64,000 nucleotides of DNA from Thermoleophilaceae bacterium (GCA_030447725.1 JAUJOQ010000001.1:457422-521421); one strand, 5' to 3'. Positions 9,944 to 20,024 are shown, counted from the first letter of the stretch. Notes: generated by a model from the letters alone, not told the origin. Numbers and translations: made by a program.

Positions 9944-10825
9944 CTATGCAGCGGCGCGCAGGGCGGCCAGCTCGCCCTCGTCCGCCAGGCGGCGCAGAGC
10001 GCGGTCTTCGATCTTCTGCACGTTCTCGGCGGTCAGGCCTAGCCTGCGGCCGGTCTCGCGCAGGGCGACCTCTTCGCCGCCACCGAGGCCGTAGCGCAGG
10101 GTGAGCACGTCCCGGTCGGGGCTGGGCAGGTGCTGCACGACCCGGAGCACCGTCTGGTCGCCGAGATCCTTCTCGACCTCCTCCGCGGGCCCGATGTCGT
10201 CGTCGGCGATCAGCGCGCCGAACGGTGTGTCCCCGTCCTCGCCCACGGCCTTGTCCAGGCTGGTGGGAGCGCGGTCTGCGGCGCGGATGTCGTGGATGTC
10301 CTGAGAGGTCATCTCCATCGCATCGGCCAGCTCGGCGTCGGTGGGCTCGCGACCGAGCTCGGCGCTCAGCGCTCGCTCCCGGTCGCGGATCTTGCGAGCG
10401 AGGCTCGAGATGTGCACCGGCAGCCGCACCGTGCGGCTCGAGTTCGCGAGACCGCGGCCGATGGCCTGGCGGATCCACAGCGTGCCGTAGGTCGAGAACT
10501 TGAAGCCCTTGCGCCAGTCGAACTTCTCGACCGCGCGGATCAGACCGAGCATGCCCTCCTGGATGAGATCACTCAGGGGAAGGCCATGGCCCTGGAACTT
10601 GCGCGCGACGGACACGACCAGCCTGAGGTTCGCATTGATCATGCGCTCCTTGGCGGCCAGGTCGCCCTTCTCCACGCGCTTGGACAGCTCGATCTCCTCC
10701 TCCGCGGTAAGCAGTGGATGGCGCAGCGCCTCGTTGAGAAACAGCTGCATCGAGTCGGTAGTCACTTCAGGCTTGAATACGTCTTTCTGAGGCAGTGGAA
10801 CGGCCCTTCTCTCGTGTTTCGCCAA
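9944..10825 (-). CDS. RNA polymerase sigma-70 family factor (RpoD/SigA-like group)
   Basis: Regions 1.2-4.2 present: [87 protein letters not shown]. Confidence 0.9.
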   Translation of the reverse strand: MAKHERRAVPLPQKDVFKPEVTTDSMQLFLNEALRHPLLTAEEEIELSKRVEKGDLAAKERMINANLRLVVSVARKFQGHGLPLSDLIQEGMLGLIRAVEKFDWRKGFKFSTYGTLWIRQAIGRGLANSSRTVRLPVHISSLARKIRDRERALSAELGREPTDAELADAMEMTSQDIHDIRAADRAPTSLDKAVGEDGDTPFGALIADDDIGPAEEVEKDLGDQTVLRVVQHLPSPDRDVLTLRYGLGGGEEVALRETGRRLGLTAENVQKIEDRALRRLADEGELAALRAAA

Positions 10826-10839
10826 ACTAACGGGTAGCT

Positions 10840-10868
10840 AGTTTAGCTTACGTATGGTAAGTTGGCAA
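10840..10868 (-). promoter_or_regulatory. Sigma-70-type promoter candidate for the sigma factor gene at 9944-10825
   Basis: Minus strand TTGCCA-N17-TAAACT immediately upstream of the TTG start. Confidence 0.45.
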
Positions 10869-11071
10869 CTCTGGGCGAGGCTGCCACGGCCCGCGAAACA
10901 GGCATCAGACCGGGTTCGGGCGGACGGGACAGAGTAGAGGTAATACGGTCGTCGTGCAAGCCGGGCTGCCGGGGTCGAAGCTCTGAGGCCGGCCGGCGAT
11001 GAGTTTTGACTTTTTGCCCAGTCCTCAGGGGAGACCTACAGCGACACCCGACCCCGATGCCGAGGAGCCAG

Positions 11072-12064
11072 ATGACGACGCAATTCCCGCTCGCGATCGA
11101 AGCCACCGGCCTCGTCAAGTCCTTCGGCGAGACGCGCGCCGTCGACGGCGTGGACCTGGCCGTGCGCAGGGGCTCGCTCTACGGCGTGCTCGGCCCCAAC
11201 GGCGCCGGCAAGACGACCACGATCCGAATGCTGGCGACGTTGATCCGCCCAAACGCGGGCAGCGCCCGGGTGCTGGGGCACGACGTCTCGAGGAGGCCGA
11301 CGCCGTTCGGGGCGCCGTCAGCCTCACCGGCCAGCTCGCATCGGTGGACGAAGACCTCACGGGCCGGGAGAACCTGATCCTGCTCGCCCGTCTGCTGGGA
11401 CACAAGACGCCCGCAGCGAAGGTCCGGGCCGCCGAGCTGCTGGAGGCCTTCGGTCTGCCGAGACCGCCGGCCGGCTGGTCAAGCACTACTCGGGCGGGCT
11501 GCGGCGCAGGCTCGACCTGGCCGCGAGCATCGTGGTCACCCCGAAGCTGATGTTCCTCGACGAGCCGACGACCGGCCTCGATCCGCGCTCGCGCAACCAG
11601 GTCTGGGACATCATCCGGGCGCTGGTCGCAGAGGGCACCACGATCCTGCTCTGCACCCAGTACCTCGAGGAGGCCGACCAGCTCGCCGACGGGATCGCCG
11701 TCATCGACCACGGCAGGTGATCGCCGAGGGCACGCCCGGCCAGCTCAAGGCCTCGGTCGGCTCGGGCGCGCTGCATGTGCGTCTGATGGACCCCGAGCAG
11801 CGCCCCGCGGCCGAGCGGGTGCTCGACACAGCGCTCGGCGCGGTCACGCTCGCGGCAGATCCCGCCACCCTCTCGGCCTCGTGCTCGGAGGCCGACCGCG
11901 CCGCCGAGGCGGTCGCCGAGCTGACTCGCTCCGGAGTGCGCATCGCCGACTTCTCGCTCGGCCAGCCGAGCCTCGACGAGGTCTTTCTCGCCCTGACCGG
12001 CCATCCGGCGGGCGAGGCTGAAGCCGAGCAACCCGACGCCGTTGAGGAGGAGCGGGCAGCATGA
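11072..12064 (+). pseudogene. ABC transporter ATP-binding protein (DrrA-like), three apparent -1 frameshifts
   Basis: Walker [11 protein letters not shown], signature [13 protein letters not shown], Walker [14 protein letters not shown] lie in different frames (start coordinates mod 3 = 2, 1, 0, 2); breaks near 11287, 11461, 11721. Confidence 0.8.
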
Positions 12065-12909
12065 ACGCCAAACCGACGACGCAAGCGCCGCCCACGCCCG
12101 CCGCCGACGAGGCCGCCGTGCGCAAGGCCATCTCTTCGACCTCACGCCCGCCCGAGGCGGGCGCGGTGTCGGCTGCCCTCACCTTCGGCTGGCGCGGGAT
12201 GCTCAAGGTCAAGCACGTTCCCGAGCAGCTCCTCGACGTGACGATCACGCCGGTGATGTTCGTGCTGATGTTCACCTACCTGTTCGGTGGCGAGATCGCC
12301 GGGTCGACGGGCGAGTACCTGGACTACATCCTCCCGGGCATCCTCGTGATGTCGGTGCTGTTCACCACCGTCTACTCAGGGGTCGCGCTCGACACCGACC
12401 TGACCAAGGGAGTCGTCGACCGCTTCCGTTCGCTGCCGATCTGGCGGCCGGCTCCCCTGGTGGGATCGCTCCTCGGCGACAGCGTCCGCTACCTCGTCGC
12501 CGGCACCGTGATCATCGTGCTCGGGGTGATCCTCGGGTACCGCCCGGACGCCGGCATCGCCGGGGTGCTCGCGGCGCTGGCGCTGGTGGTTGTCTTCGCC
12601 TTCGGCCTGTCCTGGGTCTTCACGACCCTGGGGCTGCTGCTGCGCTCGCCGAACGCGGTGATGAACGCGGGGTTCATGGGAATCTTTCCGCTCACCTTCC
12701 TCTCCAACGTCTTCGTCGCCCCCGAGACGCTGCCGGCGGGCCTCGAGGCCTTCGTCGACGTCAACCCGATCTCGATCCTGGCGACGGCTTCCCGAGGGCT
12801 GATGGAGGGCAACGCCGACACCGGCGACATCGCGATCGTGCTGGCGGTGGCGGCGGCGCTGACCGCCGTGTTCGCGCCGCTGACGATGCGCCTGTACCGC
12901 AAGCCCTGA
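12061..12909 (+). CDS. ABC-2 type transporter permease
   Basis: Six hydrophobic segments, VPEQLLDVTITPVMFVLMFTYLFGGEIAGS, PLTFLSNVFVAPETLP; start overlaps upstream stop (ATGA). Confidence 0.85.
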   Translation: MNAKPTTQAPPTPAADEAAVRKAISSTSRPPEAGAVSAALTFGWRGMLKVKHVPEQLLDVTITPVMFVLMFTYLFGGEIAGSTGEYLDYILPGILVMSVLFTTVYSGVALDTDLTKGVVDRFRSLPIWRPAPLVGSLLGDSVRYLVAGTVIIVLGVILGYRPDAGIAGVLAALALVVVFAFGLSWVFTTLGLLLRSPNAVMNAGFMGIFPLTFLSNVFVAPETLPAGLEAFVDVNPISILATASRGLMEGNADTGDIAIVLAVAAALTAVFAPLTMRLYRKP

Positions 12910-12967
12910 GCGAAGCTGAAATCGCTGCCCGGGCGCGACGTCGTCCGCGTCAGTCGAATAGGCGACG

Positions 12968-13372
12968 GTGCTCACAGACCGCGGCATCGTCGAGGCGATC
13001 GAGGCGCGCGCGGCGCGGCTGCCGCTGGGCGTCACGCTCGAATGCGATCCCGACCTGCGGCTTACACGCTTCGACGAGGCCGTCGAGGGCGGCGTCTGGT
13101 TTCTCGTCAGCGAGTGCTTCGCGAACACGCTGAAGCACTCCCGAGCGGAGCGCGTGGTCGTGCGGATCACGCGCACGGACGGCGAGCTGCGCGTAGAGGT
13201 CTACGACGACGGCGTCGGGTTCGATCCGGCCGCGGGTGAGGCGGGCGGCGGGCTGGGCGGCCTTGGCGACCGGATCGCCGCGCTCGGCGGAGCACTCGAG
13301 GTGGAGTCCACCCCCCGCGCCGGCACGCGCGTGCGGGCGACCCTTCCGGCGCGGGAGCGCTCCGTTGCCTAA
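12968..13372 (+). CDS. HATPase fragment of a DesK/NarX-type histidine kinase (N-terminally truncated)
   Basis: FLVSECFANTLKHSRAERVVVRI (N box), VYDDGVGFDPA, GGLGGLGDRIAALGGALEVES (G boxes); no dimerization or sensor domain; in-frame stop TAG at 12959. Confidence 0.7.
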   Translation: MLTDRGIVEAIEARAARLPLGVTLECDPDLRLTRFDEAVEGGVWFLVSECFANTLKHSRAERVVVRITRTDGELRVEVYDDGVGFDPAAGEAGGGLGGLGDRIAALGGALEVESTPRAGTRVRATLPARERSVA

Positions 13373-14039
13373 GAGCCCGCTCAGGGTCGCGATCGCCGAG
13401 GACCACTACCTCGTCCGCGAGGGCGTGCGGGCGCTGCTCGAGGACTCCTGCGAGGTGGAGGTGGTCGCCGCGGTCAGTACCGCGGTCGAGCTGCTCGACG
13501 CCGTCGCAGAGCTGGCGCCCGACGCCGTCCTGACCGACATCCGGATGCCGCCCGGCCACCACATGGAGGGGATCGACGCCGCGCACCGCATTCGCGCCGA
13601 ACACCCCGACGTCGGCGTCGTGGTCCTTTCGCAGCACGCCGACGAGGGCTACGCGTTCGCGCTGCTCAAGGACGGCACCGCCGGACTCGCGTACCTGCTG
13701 AAGGACCGCATCGGCGACCTCGACGAGCTGCTGCGCGCGCTGCGCGAGGTGTGCGCCGGACGTTCCGCACTCGATGCAAGGGTCGTCGATGCCCTCGTCG
13801 AGCGGAGAGGCCGGCGGGCACGGTCAGGCCTCGACGAGCTGACGCCGCGCGAGCTGGAGGTGCTGCGCGAGATGGCGCGCGGGAAGACCAACAGCGGGAT
13901 CGCCGAGGCCATGTTTCTCTCCGAGTCGGCCGTCGAGAAGCACATCAGCGCGATCTTCGCGAAGCTCGGGCAGGCCGGCGAGCCGCACGTCCACCGGCGC
14001 GTCGCGGCGGTGCTCGCCTTCCTCCAAGAGAGCCAGTAG
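13365..14039 (+). CDS. NarL-family response regulator
   Basis: LRVAIAEDHYLVREGVRALL receiver and LTPRELEVLREMARGKTNSGIAEAMFLSESAVEKHISAIFAKLG HTH; TTG start overlapping kinase-fragment stop. Confidence 0.85.
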   Translation: MPKSPLRVAIAEDHYLVREGVRALLEDSCEVEVVAAVSTAVELLDAVAELAPDAVLTDIRMPPGHHMEGIDAAHRIRAEHPDVGVVVLSQHADEGYAFALLKDGTAGLAYLLKDRIGDLDELLRALREVCAGRSALDARVVDALVERRGRRARSGLDELTPRELEVLREMARGKTNSGIAEAMFLSESAVEKHISAIFAKLGQAGEPHVHRRVAAVLAFLQESQ

Positions 14040-14573
14040 ACGGCCGGCCACGTGCGGTGTGCCGGTCCGCATCCGCTCGTTGTGTCGGGCCTGCCGTCCA
14101 GCTTGTCGATGAAGGGAGGCGGACGCCTCAACGGCCGCTACCGCCGCTACCAACGGAGACCGAAGCCCCGTCCCTGAGAGCCGGGCCTTGCTCCCCACTT
14201 GCGCCGCGGAGCGACAGCGGCGGCGCCGTCGACTCGCACCCGGGGACCGTTCGAGCGCGTCCGTCCCGCTCAGCCGTACCGGCAAGTCCTTACGGCCGCG
14301 CACGGCCATGGTGACCGTCGTGGCCGAGGACAGACGTGCGCGGCGGAGCGCCTCACCCCATACCGAGGTCACGTATCCCCTGCGCGTGGCGACGGCCAAG
14401 CTTCGCGTCCCCCGCTCGTCTAGAGGAGTTGGTGACGGCGCGCCTCGTCGAGGCAAAGGTGGCAGGATCCCTGCTGCAGGGTTGCTGCAATGAAGGGGCA
14501 AGGAGGTCGACCGGGGCCGTGATGTCTCGCCCGCCGGCGCTCGCTGCGTAGGAGCCGAAACTCGGCCACAAAC

Positions 14574-14661
14574 GGAGGGGGTGGGATTCGAACCCACGAG
14601 GGACCGAAAGGCCCCCAACGGTTTTCGAGACCGCCCCGTTCAACCACTCCGGCACCCCTCC
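14574..14661 (-). tRNA. tRNA-Ser (CGA)
   Basis: Reverse complement GGAGGGGTGCCGGAGTGGTTGAACGGGGCGGTCTCGAAAACCGTTGGGGGCC...GGTTCGAATCCCACCCCCTCC; loop CTCGAAA. Confidence 0.95.
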
Positions 14662-14781
14662 GAGGCGCGTGCTGGGACGCCTCCGAGAGGCTAGCGCCTC
14701 GCCCGACCGCACCCGCTTGACAACGGGCACGCCCTTCTCCAAGCTCCGGCGGGTCCGGGGACCAATCGAGGGGCAGTAAGC

Positions 14782-16704
14782 ATGGGCATCGCAGGAGGCG
14801 TCGCCGGGCGATGGCGGGCGGTTGCGCTGGGAGCCGTCGCCGCGGCGGTCGGCACGCTCGCTAGCGCCCCCGCGGCCGAGGCCGCCTTCGCTCCCTGCCC
14901 GGACAACCCGAAGTTCGCGTGCGACACCGTGCCCGTTCCGCTCGACCGCTCGGGTGCCGTGCCCGGCACGGTCAACCTGGCGGCGCGTGTCGCGCCGGCC
15001 CGGGTCACCCCCGCGGCCGGCACGGTGCTCTTCATCGCCGGCGGGCCCGGTCAGGCTGCCACGCCGTCGTTGCCGTCGCTGTCGGAAGCCTTCGGCGCGC
15101 TGCTGCCCAACTATAACCTCCTGACCTTCGACCAGCGGGGCACGGGCCGGTCCGGGCCGCTCAGGTGCCTGAGCTTCGACTTCCCCAGGCGCGAGTCCCG
15201 GACGAGGGCGGCGGCTCGGTGCGGAAGACAGCTCGGCCCAGCTCGCGGCTTCTATCGCACCTCCGATTCGGTGGACGACATCGAAGCGGTAAGGGCGGCG
15301 ATCGGCGGCCCCCCGCTGGCCATATTCGCCGTCTCCTACGGCGGCCGGGTGGCCGGGGAGTACGCGCGCCGGTACCCGGCCGGTGTGAGCCGTCTGCTGC
15401 TGGACTCCCCCAGCACGCTGTCGGGCACCAATCCCCTCGACCTGCAGCGCATCCAAACGCTGCCGCGACTTCTGCGCTCGATCTGCGCCCGGAGGTCCTG
15501 CCCGTTCACCAAGTCGGCTTTCCGCGACCTGTCCCGGCTCGCCAGGCGGCTGCGCAGGCGGCCGTTGAGCGGAAGGACCTTCGATTCCCTGGGGCGGGCG
15601 CGCAGGGTCAGGCTGACCCTGGCCGACCTCTACGGGCTCACCATCTCCTCGGACCTCGCCGCTTCCATGCGCGCCCAGCTGCCGAGCGCCTACAGGTCTG
15701 CGGTGGCCGGCGACCCGGGGCCGCTCCTGCGTCTACTGGTGTCGCCTGGATTCCGAGCGGGGGCGGCACAGGATGAAGGGGTCGAGGAGGTCAGCTTCGT
15801 AACCAACACCGCGACCCTCTGCGCCGAGTCCCCGTTTCCGTGGAGCCCGGCCTCGGCGCCCAACGGCAGGCGCGACCGCCTGCTCAACCGGCGCCTGAGG
15901 AGACTGGGGCCTCGCCCCTTCCGGCCCTTCGGGGCGCGGGTGGCGATCGGCGTCGGCACCGTGACGCCCGACTGCCTGCGCTGGCCGTCGGTCCCGCCCG
16001 CACCGCCGGCCGCCGCGATCGGTCCGCCTGTGCCGACACTGGTACTCAGCGGCCTCGAGGACTTCCGGACGCCGATCGAGACCGCGCGTGCCGTGGCCGC
16101 CGGCTATCCGAACGCCCAGCTGCTGCCGATCCCCTACGCCGGGCACTCGGTGGTGGGCACCGACCCGTCCGGCTGCGCCTCCTTTGCGGGCTTCACCTTC
16201 CTGGCAGGAGGCGCCCCGCCCACGGCCTGCCCACCCCGGCCACGGCTGATCCCGGTGGCTCCCCGGGCGCCGCTGACGCTGCGCACGCTCAAGCCGCTCG
16301 GCCTCAAGGGCCTCCGCGGGCGCACGATCAGGGCCACCACCCGCACCATCGACGACGCCCTGGCCCAGGTGATCGACGGGTCCGGAGGGGTGCGGGCCGG
16401 GGGCCTGCGTGGTGGGCGGTTGTCCTTCGACGCCGGTACGAGCAGACTCACCCTGAGCGGCTACCGGTATCTGCCGCGGGTGCGGGTGAGCGGCCCGCTG
16501 CAGGTGACGGCGGGGCCACGGCTGAGCGGCACGCTGCGCGTGTCCGGCGGTGGCACGGCGCCGGCCGTGCTGCAGGTGTCGGCCAACGGCGAGATCCGGG
16601 TGAGCTTCGGGCGTGAAGCGCGACGCTCGCAGGCGGCAGCGGCGGTGCGCGTCGAGCCCTTCCGCCTGGTCCGGGTCCCGCGGGCCCAGGCGATCGACCC
16701 TTAG
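14782..16704 (+). CDS. Secreted alpha/beta hydrolase (TAP-like C-terminal domain)
   Basis: Signal peptide, VLFIAGGPGQA, TFDQRGTGRSGPL, FAVSYGGRVAGEYARRYP, PTLVLSGLEDFRTP, GHSVVG. Confidence 0.8.
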   Translation: MGIAGGVAGRWRAVALGAVAAAVGTLASAPAAEAAFAPCPDNPKFACDTVPVPLDRSGAVPGTVNLAARVAPARVTPAAGTVLFIAGGPGQAATPSLPSLSEAFGALLPNYNLLTFDQRGTGRSGPLRCLSFDFPRRESRTRAAARCGRQLGPARGFYRTSDSVDDIEAVRAAIGGPPLAIFAVSYGGRVAGEYARRYPAGVSRLLLDSPSTLSGTNPLDLQRIQTLPRLLRSICARRSCPFTKSAFRDLSRLARRLRRRPLSGRTFDSLGRARRVRLTLADLYGLTISSDLAASMRAQLPSAYRSAVAGDPGPLLRLLVSPGFRAGAAQDEGVEEVSFVTNTATLCAESPFPWSPASAPNGRRDRLLNRRLRRLGPRPFRPFGARVAIGVGTVTPDCLRWPSVPPAPPAAAIGPPVPTLVLSGLEDFRTPIETARAVAAGYPNAQLLPIPYAGHSVVGTDPSGCASFAGFTFLAGGAPPTACPPRPRLIPVAPRAPLTLRTLKPLGLKGLRGRTIRATTRTIDDALAQVIDGSGGVRAGGLRGGRLSFDAGTSRLTLSGYRYLPRVRVSGPLQVTAGPRLSGTLRVSGGGTAPAVLQVSANGEIRVSFGREARRSQAAAAVRVEPFRLVRVPRAQAIDP

Positions 16705-16705
16705 C

Positions 16706-17134
16706 TCAGCGCCGGGCTGCGAAAAAGGAGCGCAAGAGGCCTGCCGCCTCCGTGTCGAGCAGGCCGCCCGCCACCACCGGCCGGTGGTTGAGCCGGGGCT
16801 CGGCGAACACGTCGAGCACGCTGCCGGCAGCGCCGGCCTTTGGGTCGGCGGCGGCGAAGACCACGCGCGGCGCGCGCGCGAGGACGATCGCTCCGGCGCA
16901 CATCGCACAGGGCTCGAGGGTCACGTAGAGAACCGCCCCGTCGAGTCGCCAGCTACCGAGATGGCGTGACGCCTCGCGTAGGGCGAGCACCTCGGCGTGC
17001 GCGGTCGGGTCGCTGCGCAGCTCGCGCTCGTTGTGGGCGGAGGCCAGCACTTCCCCGCGCGCGGCCACCACGCAACCCACGGGAACGTCGTCGTGCTCCA
17101 CGGCCCGCTCGGCCTCACGCAGCGCAAGGCGCAT
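16706..17134 (-). CDS. tadA: tRNA adenosine(34) deaminase / CMP-dCMP deaminase family
   Basis: DPTAHAEVLALREASRHLGSWRLDGAVLYVTLEPCAMCAGAI: HAE and PCxxC zinc motifs; a TTG start near 17173 is also possible. Confidence 0.85.
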   Translation of the reverse strand: MRLALREAERAVEHDDVPVGCVVAARGEVLASAHNERELRSDPTAHAEVLALREASRHLGSWRLDGAVLYVTLEPCAMCAGAIVLARAPRVVFAAADPKAGAAGSVLDVFAEPRLNHRPVVAGGLLDTEAAGLLRSFFAARR

Positions 17135-17262
17135 GAAGTACTCATCACGTCCGAAGAAGGTCGCCTGGGTCAAGTCGGGCTGACAGGCGGCCGACAGGAA
17201 CTCAACAACTTGACTGCACTCCCGGTGTTCTTCCCCTCGTACACTGGACCGCACCGTAGACC

Positions 17263-18618
17263 ATGAATCGCATCCCCCTGCTATCGGCGGCCCTGGCCGC
17301 AGCCATGCTGCTCTCCGCAACCGCGGCAGGGGCGGCGACCTACGTCCCCGGCGAGGTGATCGTCAAGTACCGAGACGGCACGTCAGGCAGCGTGCAGCAG
17401 TCGATCGAGCAGTCCACGGGCACCGAGACCGAGCTCGAGGCGCCGGGCGGCACGGCAAAGCTCGAGATCGAGGACGGCGACTCCGTGCGCCAGACGGTCG
17501 ACGAGCTGCAGAGCGATCCCGACGTGGCCTACGCGCGCCCCAACTACGTGGCCCGTGCGAGCGCCTTTGTGCCCAACGACCCGGGCTTCGCCAGGCAGTG
17601 GAATCTGAACGCTCCGTTCGGGCTGAACATGCCGGAGGCCTGGGAGCTGGCCGCCGCCCGCGGAGCCCCCGGTGGAAGGGGGGCCGTGGTGGCGGTGCTC
17701 GACACGGGGGTGGCCTATGAGAACTGGGGCCGCTACCGGCGCGCTCCCGACCTGAGGCGCTTCGTCCGGGGATACGACTTCATCGACTCCGACCGCCACC
17801 CAAACGACCAGAACGGACACGGCACCCACGTGGCGGGGACGATCGCCCAGTCCACCAACAACGGCGTGGAGACCGCGGGCATCGCCTATATGGCCAGGAT
17901 CATGCCGGTGCGGGTGCTCGACGCCAGCGGCGCGGGCGACACCTTCTCGATCTCACGGGGACTGCGCTTCGCCGCCCGCCGCAACGTCGACGTGATCAAC
18001 CTCAGCCTGGAGTTCGATTCCTCGGTCCGAGCCTCCGAGATCCCCGACATCGTGTCAGCGCTGCGCTACGCCCGCAGGAAGGGCGTGGTAGTGGTGGCCG
18101 CGGGCGGCAATCAGGCTGGCACCCTGATCGCGTACCCGGCCCGCGCCCGCACGGTGATCGGTGTCGCGGCCACCACCATCCGCGGCTGTCAGGCCGCCTA
18201 CTCGAACAGCGGCGTCCGCACCGACCTGGCGGCACCGGGCGGCGGAGTGGACGCCGACAACTCCGACACCGCCTATGACGCTGCCGTGTGCCGGCCAAAC
18301 AAGCGGGGCGCCTTCGTCTTCCAGCAGACCTTCACGACCAGCGTGCGCAGGTTCGGTCTACCGCGCGGCTACGAAGGCACCTCGATGGCGGCGCCGCACG
18401 TGGCCGGCGCCGCCGCGCTGGTGATAGCCAGCCAGCGTCTGGGCGCCGACCCCGGGCCCGCCGAGGTCGAGCGTCTGCTCGAGAGCACCGCCCGTGACGC
18501 CGGCGAGCCGGGCTTCGACCACCGCTACGGCCATGGCCTGCTCGACGTGGCGGCGGCCCTGCGCGATCCATCTCTCCCGACGCCTCAGGTCGACCAGGTC
18601 CCGATCGCGCGCAGGTAG
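17263..18618 (+). CDS. S8 family subtilisin-like serine protease
   Basis: Catalytic motifs VAVLDTGVAY, NGHGTHVAGTI, GTSMAAPHVAGAAAL; signal peptide and propeptide. Confidence 0.92.
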   Translation: MNRIPLLSAALAAAMLLSATAAGAATYVPGEVIVKYRDGTSGSVQQSIEQSTGTETELEAPGGTAKLEIEDGDSVRQTVDELQSDPDVAYARPNYVARASAFVPNDPGFARQWNLNAPFGLNMPEAWELAAARGAPGGRGAVVAVLDTGVAYENWGRYRRAPDLRRFVRGYDFIDSDRHPNDQNGHGTHVAGTIAQSTNNGVETAGIAYMARIMPVRVLDASGAGDTFSISRGLRFAARRNVDVINLSLEFDSSVRASEIPDIVSALRYARRKGVVVVAAGGNQAGTLIAYPARARTVIGVAATTIRGCQAAYSNSGVRTDLAAPGGGVDADNSDTAYDAAVCRPNKRGAFVFQQTFTTSVRRFGLPRGYEGTSMAAPHVAGAAALVIASQRLGADPGPAEVERLLESTARDAGEPGFDHRYGHGLLDVAAALRDPSLPTPQVDQVPIARR

Positions 18619-18625
18619 CTCGGCG

Positions 18626-19069
18626 CTAGGTGGTGCGGATGATCATCACGCTGCAGGGAGCGTGATGAGAGACCTTGTTCGGCACCGAGCCGAGCAGGAA
18701 GCGCTTGGCGCCGGTCATGCCCCTGTTGCCCACCACGATCAGGTCGGCGTCCTTCTCCTCGGCGACGTCGAGGATGGCGTCCGCGGGATCTCCCTCGAGG
18801 GCCAGCGTCTCCACCTCGATTCCTGACTCCTCGAGCGAGCCCGCGCCCTGGTCGAGGGTCTCCTCCACGTCCTCGCGCGGGTTGACCATCCACTGGAGAT
18901 CGTCGGGCACCCCCCGGCGCTCATCTCGCAGGCGACCCTCGGGCACCGGCTCGTAAGCGCTCACGAGATACACCTTGGCGCCCAGCGCGCTCGCCAGCTC
19001 CGCGGCCTGGCGCACAGCCTCCTGGGCCGTGCTGGATCCGTCCGTTCCCACGACGATCGCTCCGAACAT
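18626..19069 (-). CDS. Universal stress protein
   Basis: AIVVGTDGSSTAQEAVRQAAELA...DLIVVGNRGMTGAKRFLLGSVPNKVSHHAPCSVMIIR. Confidence 0.9.
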   Translation of the reverse strand: MFGAIVVGTDGSSTAQEAVRQAAELASALGAKVYLVSAYEPVPEGRLRDERRGVPDDLQWMVNPREDVEETLDQGAGSLEESGIEVETLALEGDPADAILDVAEEKDADLIVVGNRGMTGAKRFLLGSVPNKVSHHAPCSVMIIRTT

Positions 19070-19169
19070 GCGACTCCTTTTGCCCGCGGAGGTCAAACGA
19101 TCATAGGCGCACCGGTCACCGGGCAATTTTCCCGGCATGAGGAGCGATCGCCGTCTACGATGCCCGGGC

Positions 19170-19796
19170 ATGAGCGCCTCCATCACCTGCCTGGCCGTCG
19201 ATGACCACCCGGCGGTGCGCCAGGGCTTGGAGCTGCTGCTCGACGGAGCCGAGGACATAGAGCTGCTCGAGTCGGTCCCCTCGGGCGAGCAGGCCATCGA
19301 CGCAATTGGCCGGCACTCGCCGCAGGTGGTGATCGTGGACGTCCGCCTGCCCGGCATCGACGGCATCTCGACCGTCAGGCGGATCGCCCAGGAGGCGCCT
19401 GCCGCCGGCACGGTGGTCTTCTCCGCCTACGGCGACAAGCGGCTGCTGTCCGACGCGATCGCAGCCGGGGCGCGGGGTTACGTGATGAAGGGCTCGCCCC
19501 CCGAGGACCTGATCCGAGCAATTCGTACTGTGAGCGACGGCGATGCCTTTGTCGACCCGTCGCTCTCTCCCACGCTGCTGATGACCCAGCCTGTGACCGA
19601 CGCGCCGCTCTCTGAACGCGAGCGCGAGATCCTCCAGCTGCTGGCCGAGGGGCTGCACACCGAGCAGGTTGCGGACCGCATAGGGCTCTCCGCCGAGACG
19701 GTCAAGTCGGACACCAAGCGGGCGATCACCAAGCTCAAGGCCGACGGGCGGGTGCACGCCGTTGCCATCGCGCTGCGCCAAGCGCTGATCGAGTGA
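19170..19796 (+). CDS. NarL/LuxR-family response regulator
   Basis: ITCLAVDDHPAVRQGLELLL receiver; LSEREREILQLLAEGLHTEQVADRIGLSAETVKSDTKRAITKL HTH. Confidence 0.85.
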   Translation: MSASITCLAVDDHPAVRQGLELLLDGAEDIELLESVPSGEQAIDAIGRHSPQVVIVDVRLPGIDGISTVRRIAQEAPAAGTVVFSAYGDKRLLSDAIAAGARGYVMKGSPPEDLIRAIRTVSDGDAFVDPSLSPTLLMTQPVTDAPLSEREREILQLLAEGLHTEQVADRIGLSAETVKSDTKRAITKLKADGRVHAVAIALRQALIE

Positions 19797-19803
19797 GGGA
19801 AAT

Positions 19804-20013
19804 TCAGTAGCGGTCGCGAGGCGGCGCTACGCGGTCACGGTCACGGTCACGACCGGCGAACTCCAGCGCCAGTCCTGCGACCAGACCCACCACTCCGGCG
19901 ATGATGAGGATGGTGCCGACCGTGGCGATCTCGATGCCGGAGACGCTGCCGGTCACGGCGTAGCGGAGGATCGCCCCTACCGCCGCGATGAAGATCGAGG
20001 CCCCGATGGTCAC
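19804..20013 (-). CDS. Small two-TM membrane protein (DUF6458-like)
   Basis: MTIGASIFIAAVGAILRYAVTGSVSGIEIATVGTILIIAGVVGLVAGLALE with charged (DR)n tail. Confidence 0.6.
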   Translation of the reverse strand: MTIGASIFIAAVGAILRYAVTGSVSGIEIATVGTILIIAGVVGLVAGLALEFAGRDRDRDRVAPPRDRY

Positions 20014-20024
20014 AATCTGAGTAT

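Noticed and set aside
12042-13133. 363-aa ORF overlapping ABC permease
   Set aside because: Out-of-frame shadow of the permease; R/G/D-rich nonsense translation.
14040-14573. Small ORFs between response regulator and tRNA-Ser(CGA)
   Set aside because: No motif, no RBS, Arg-rich composition typical of non-coding GC-rich DNA.
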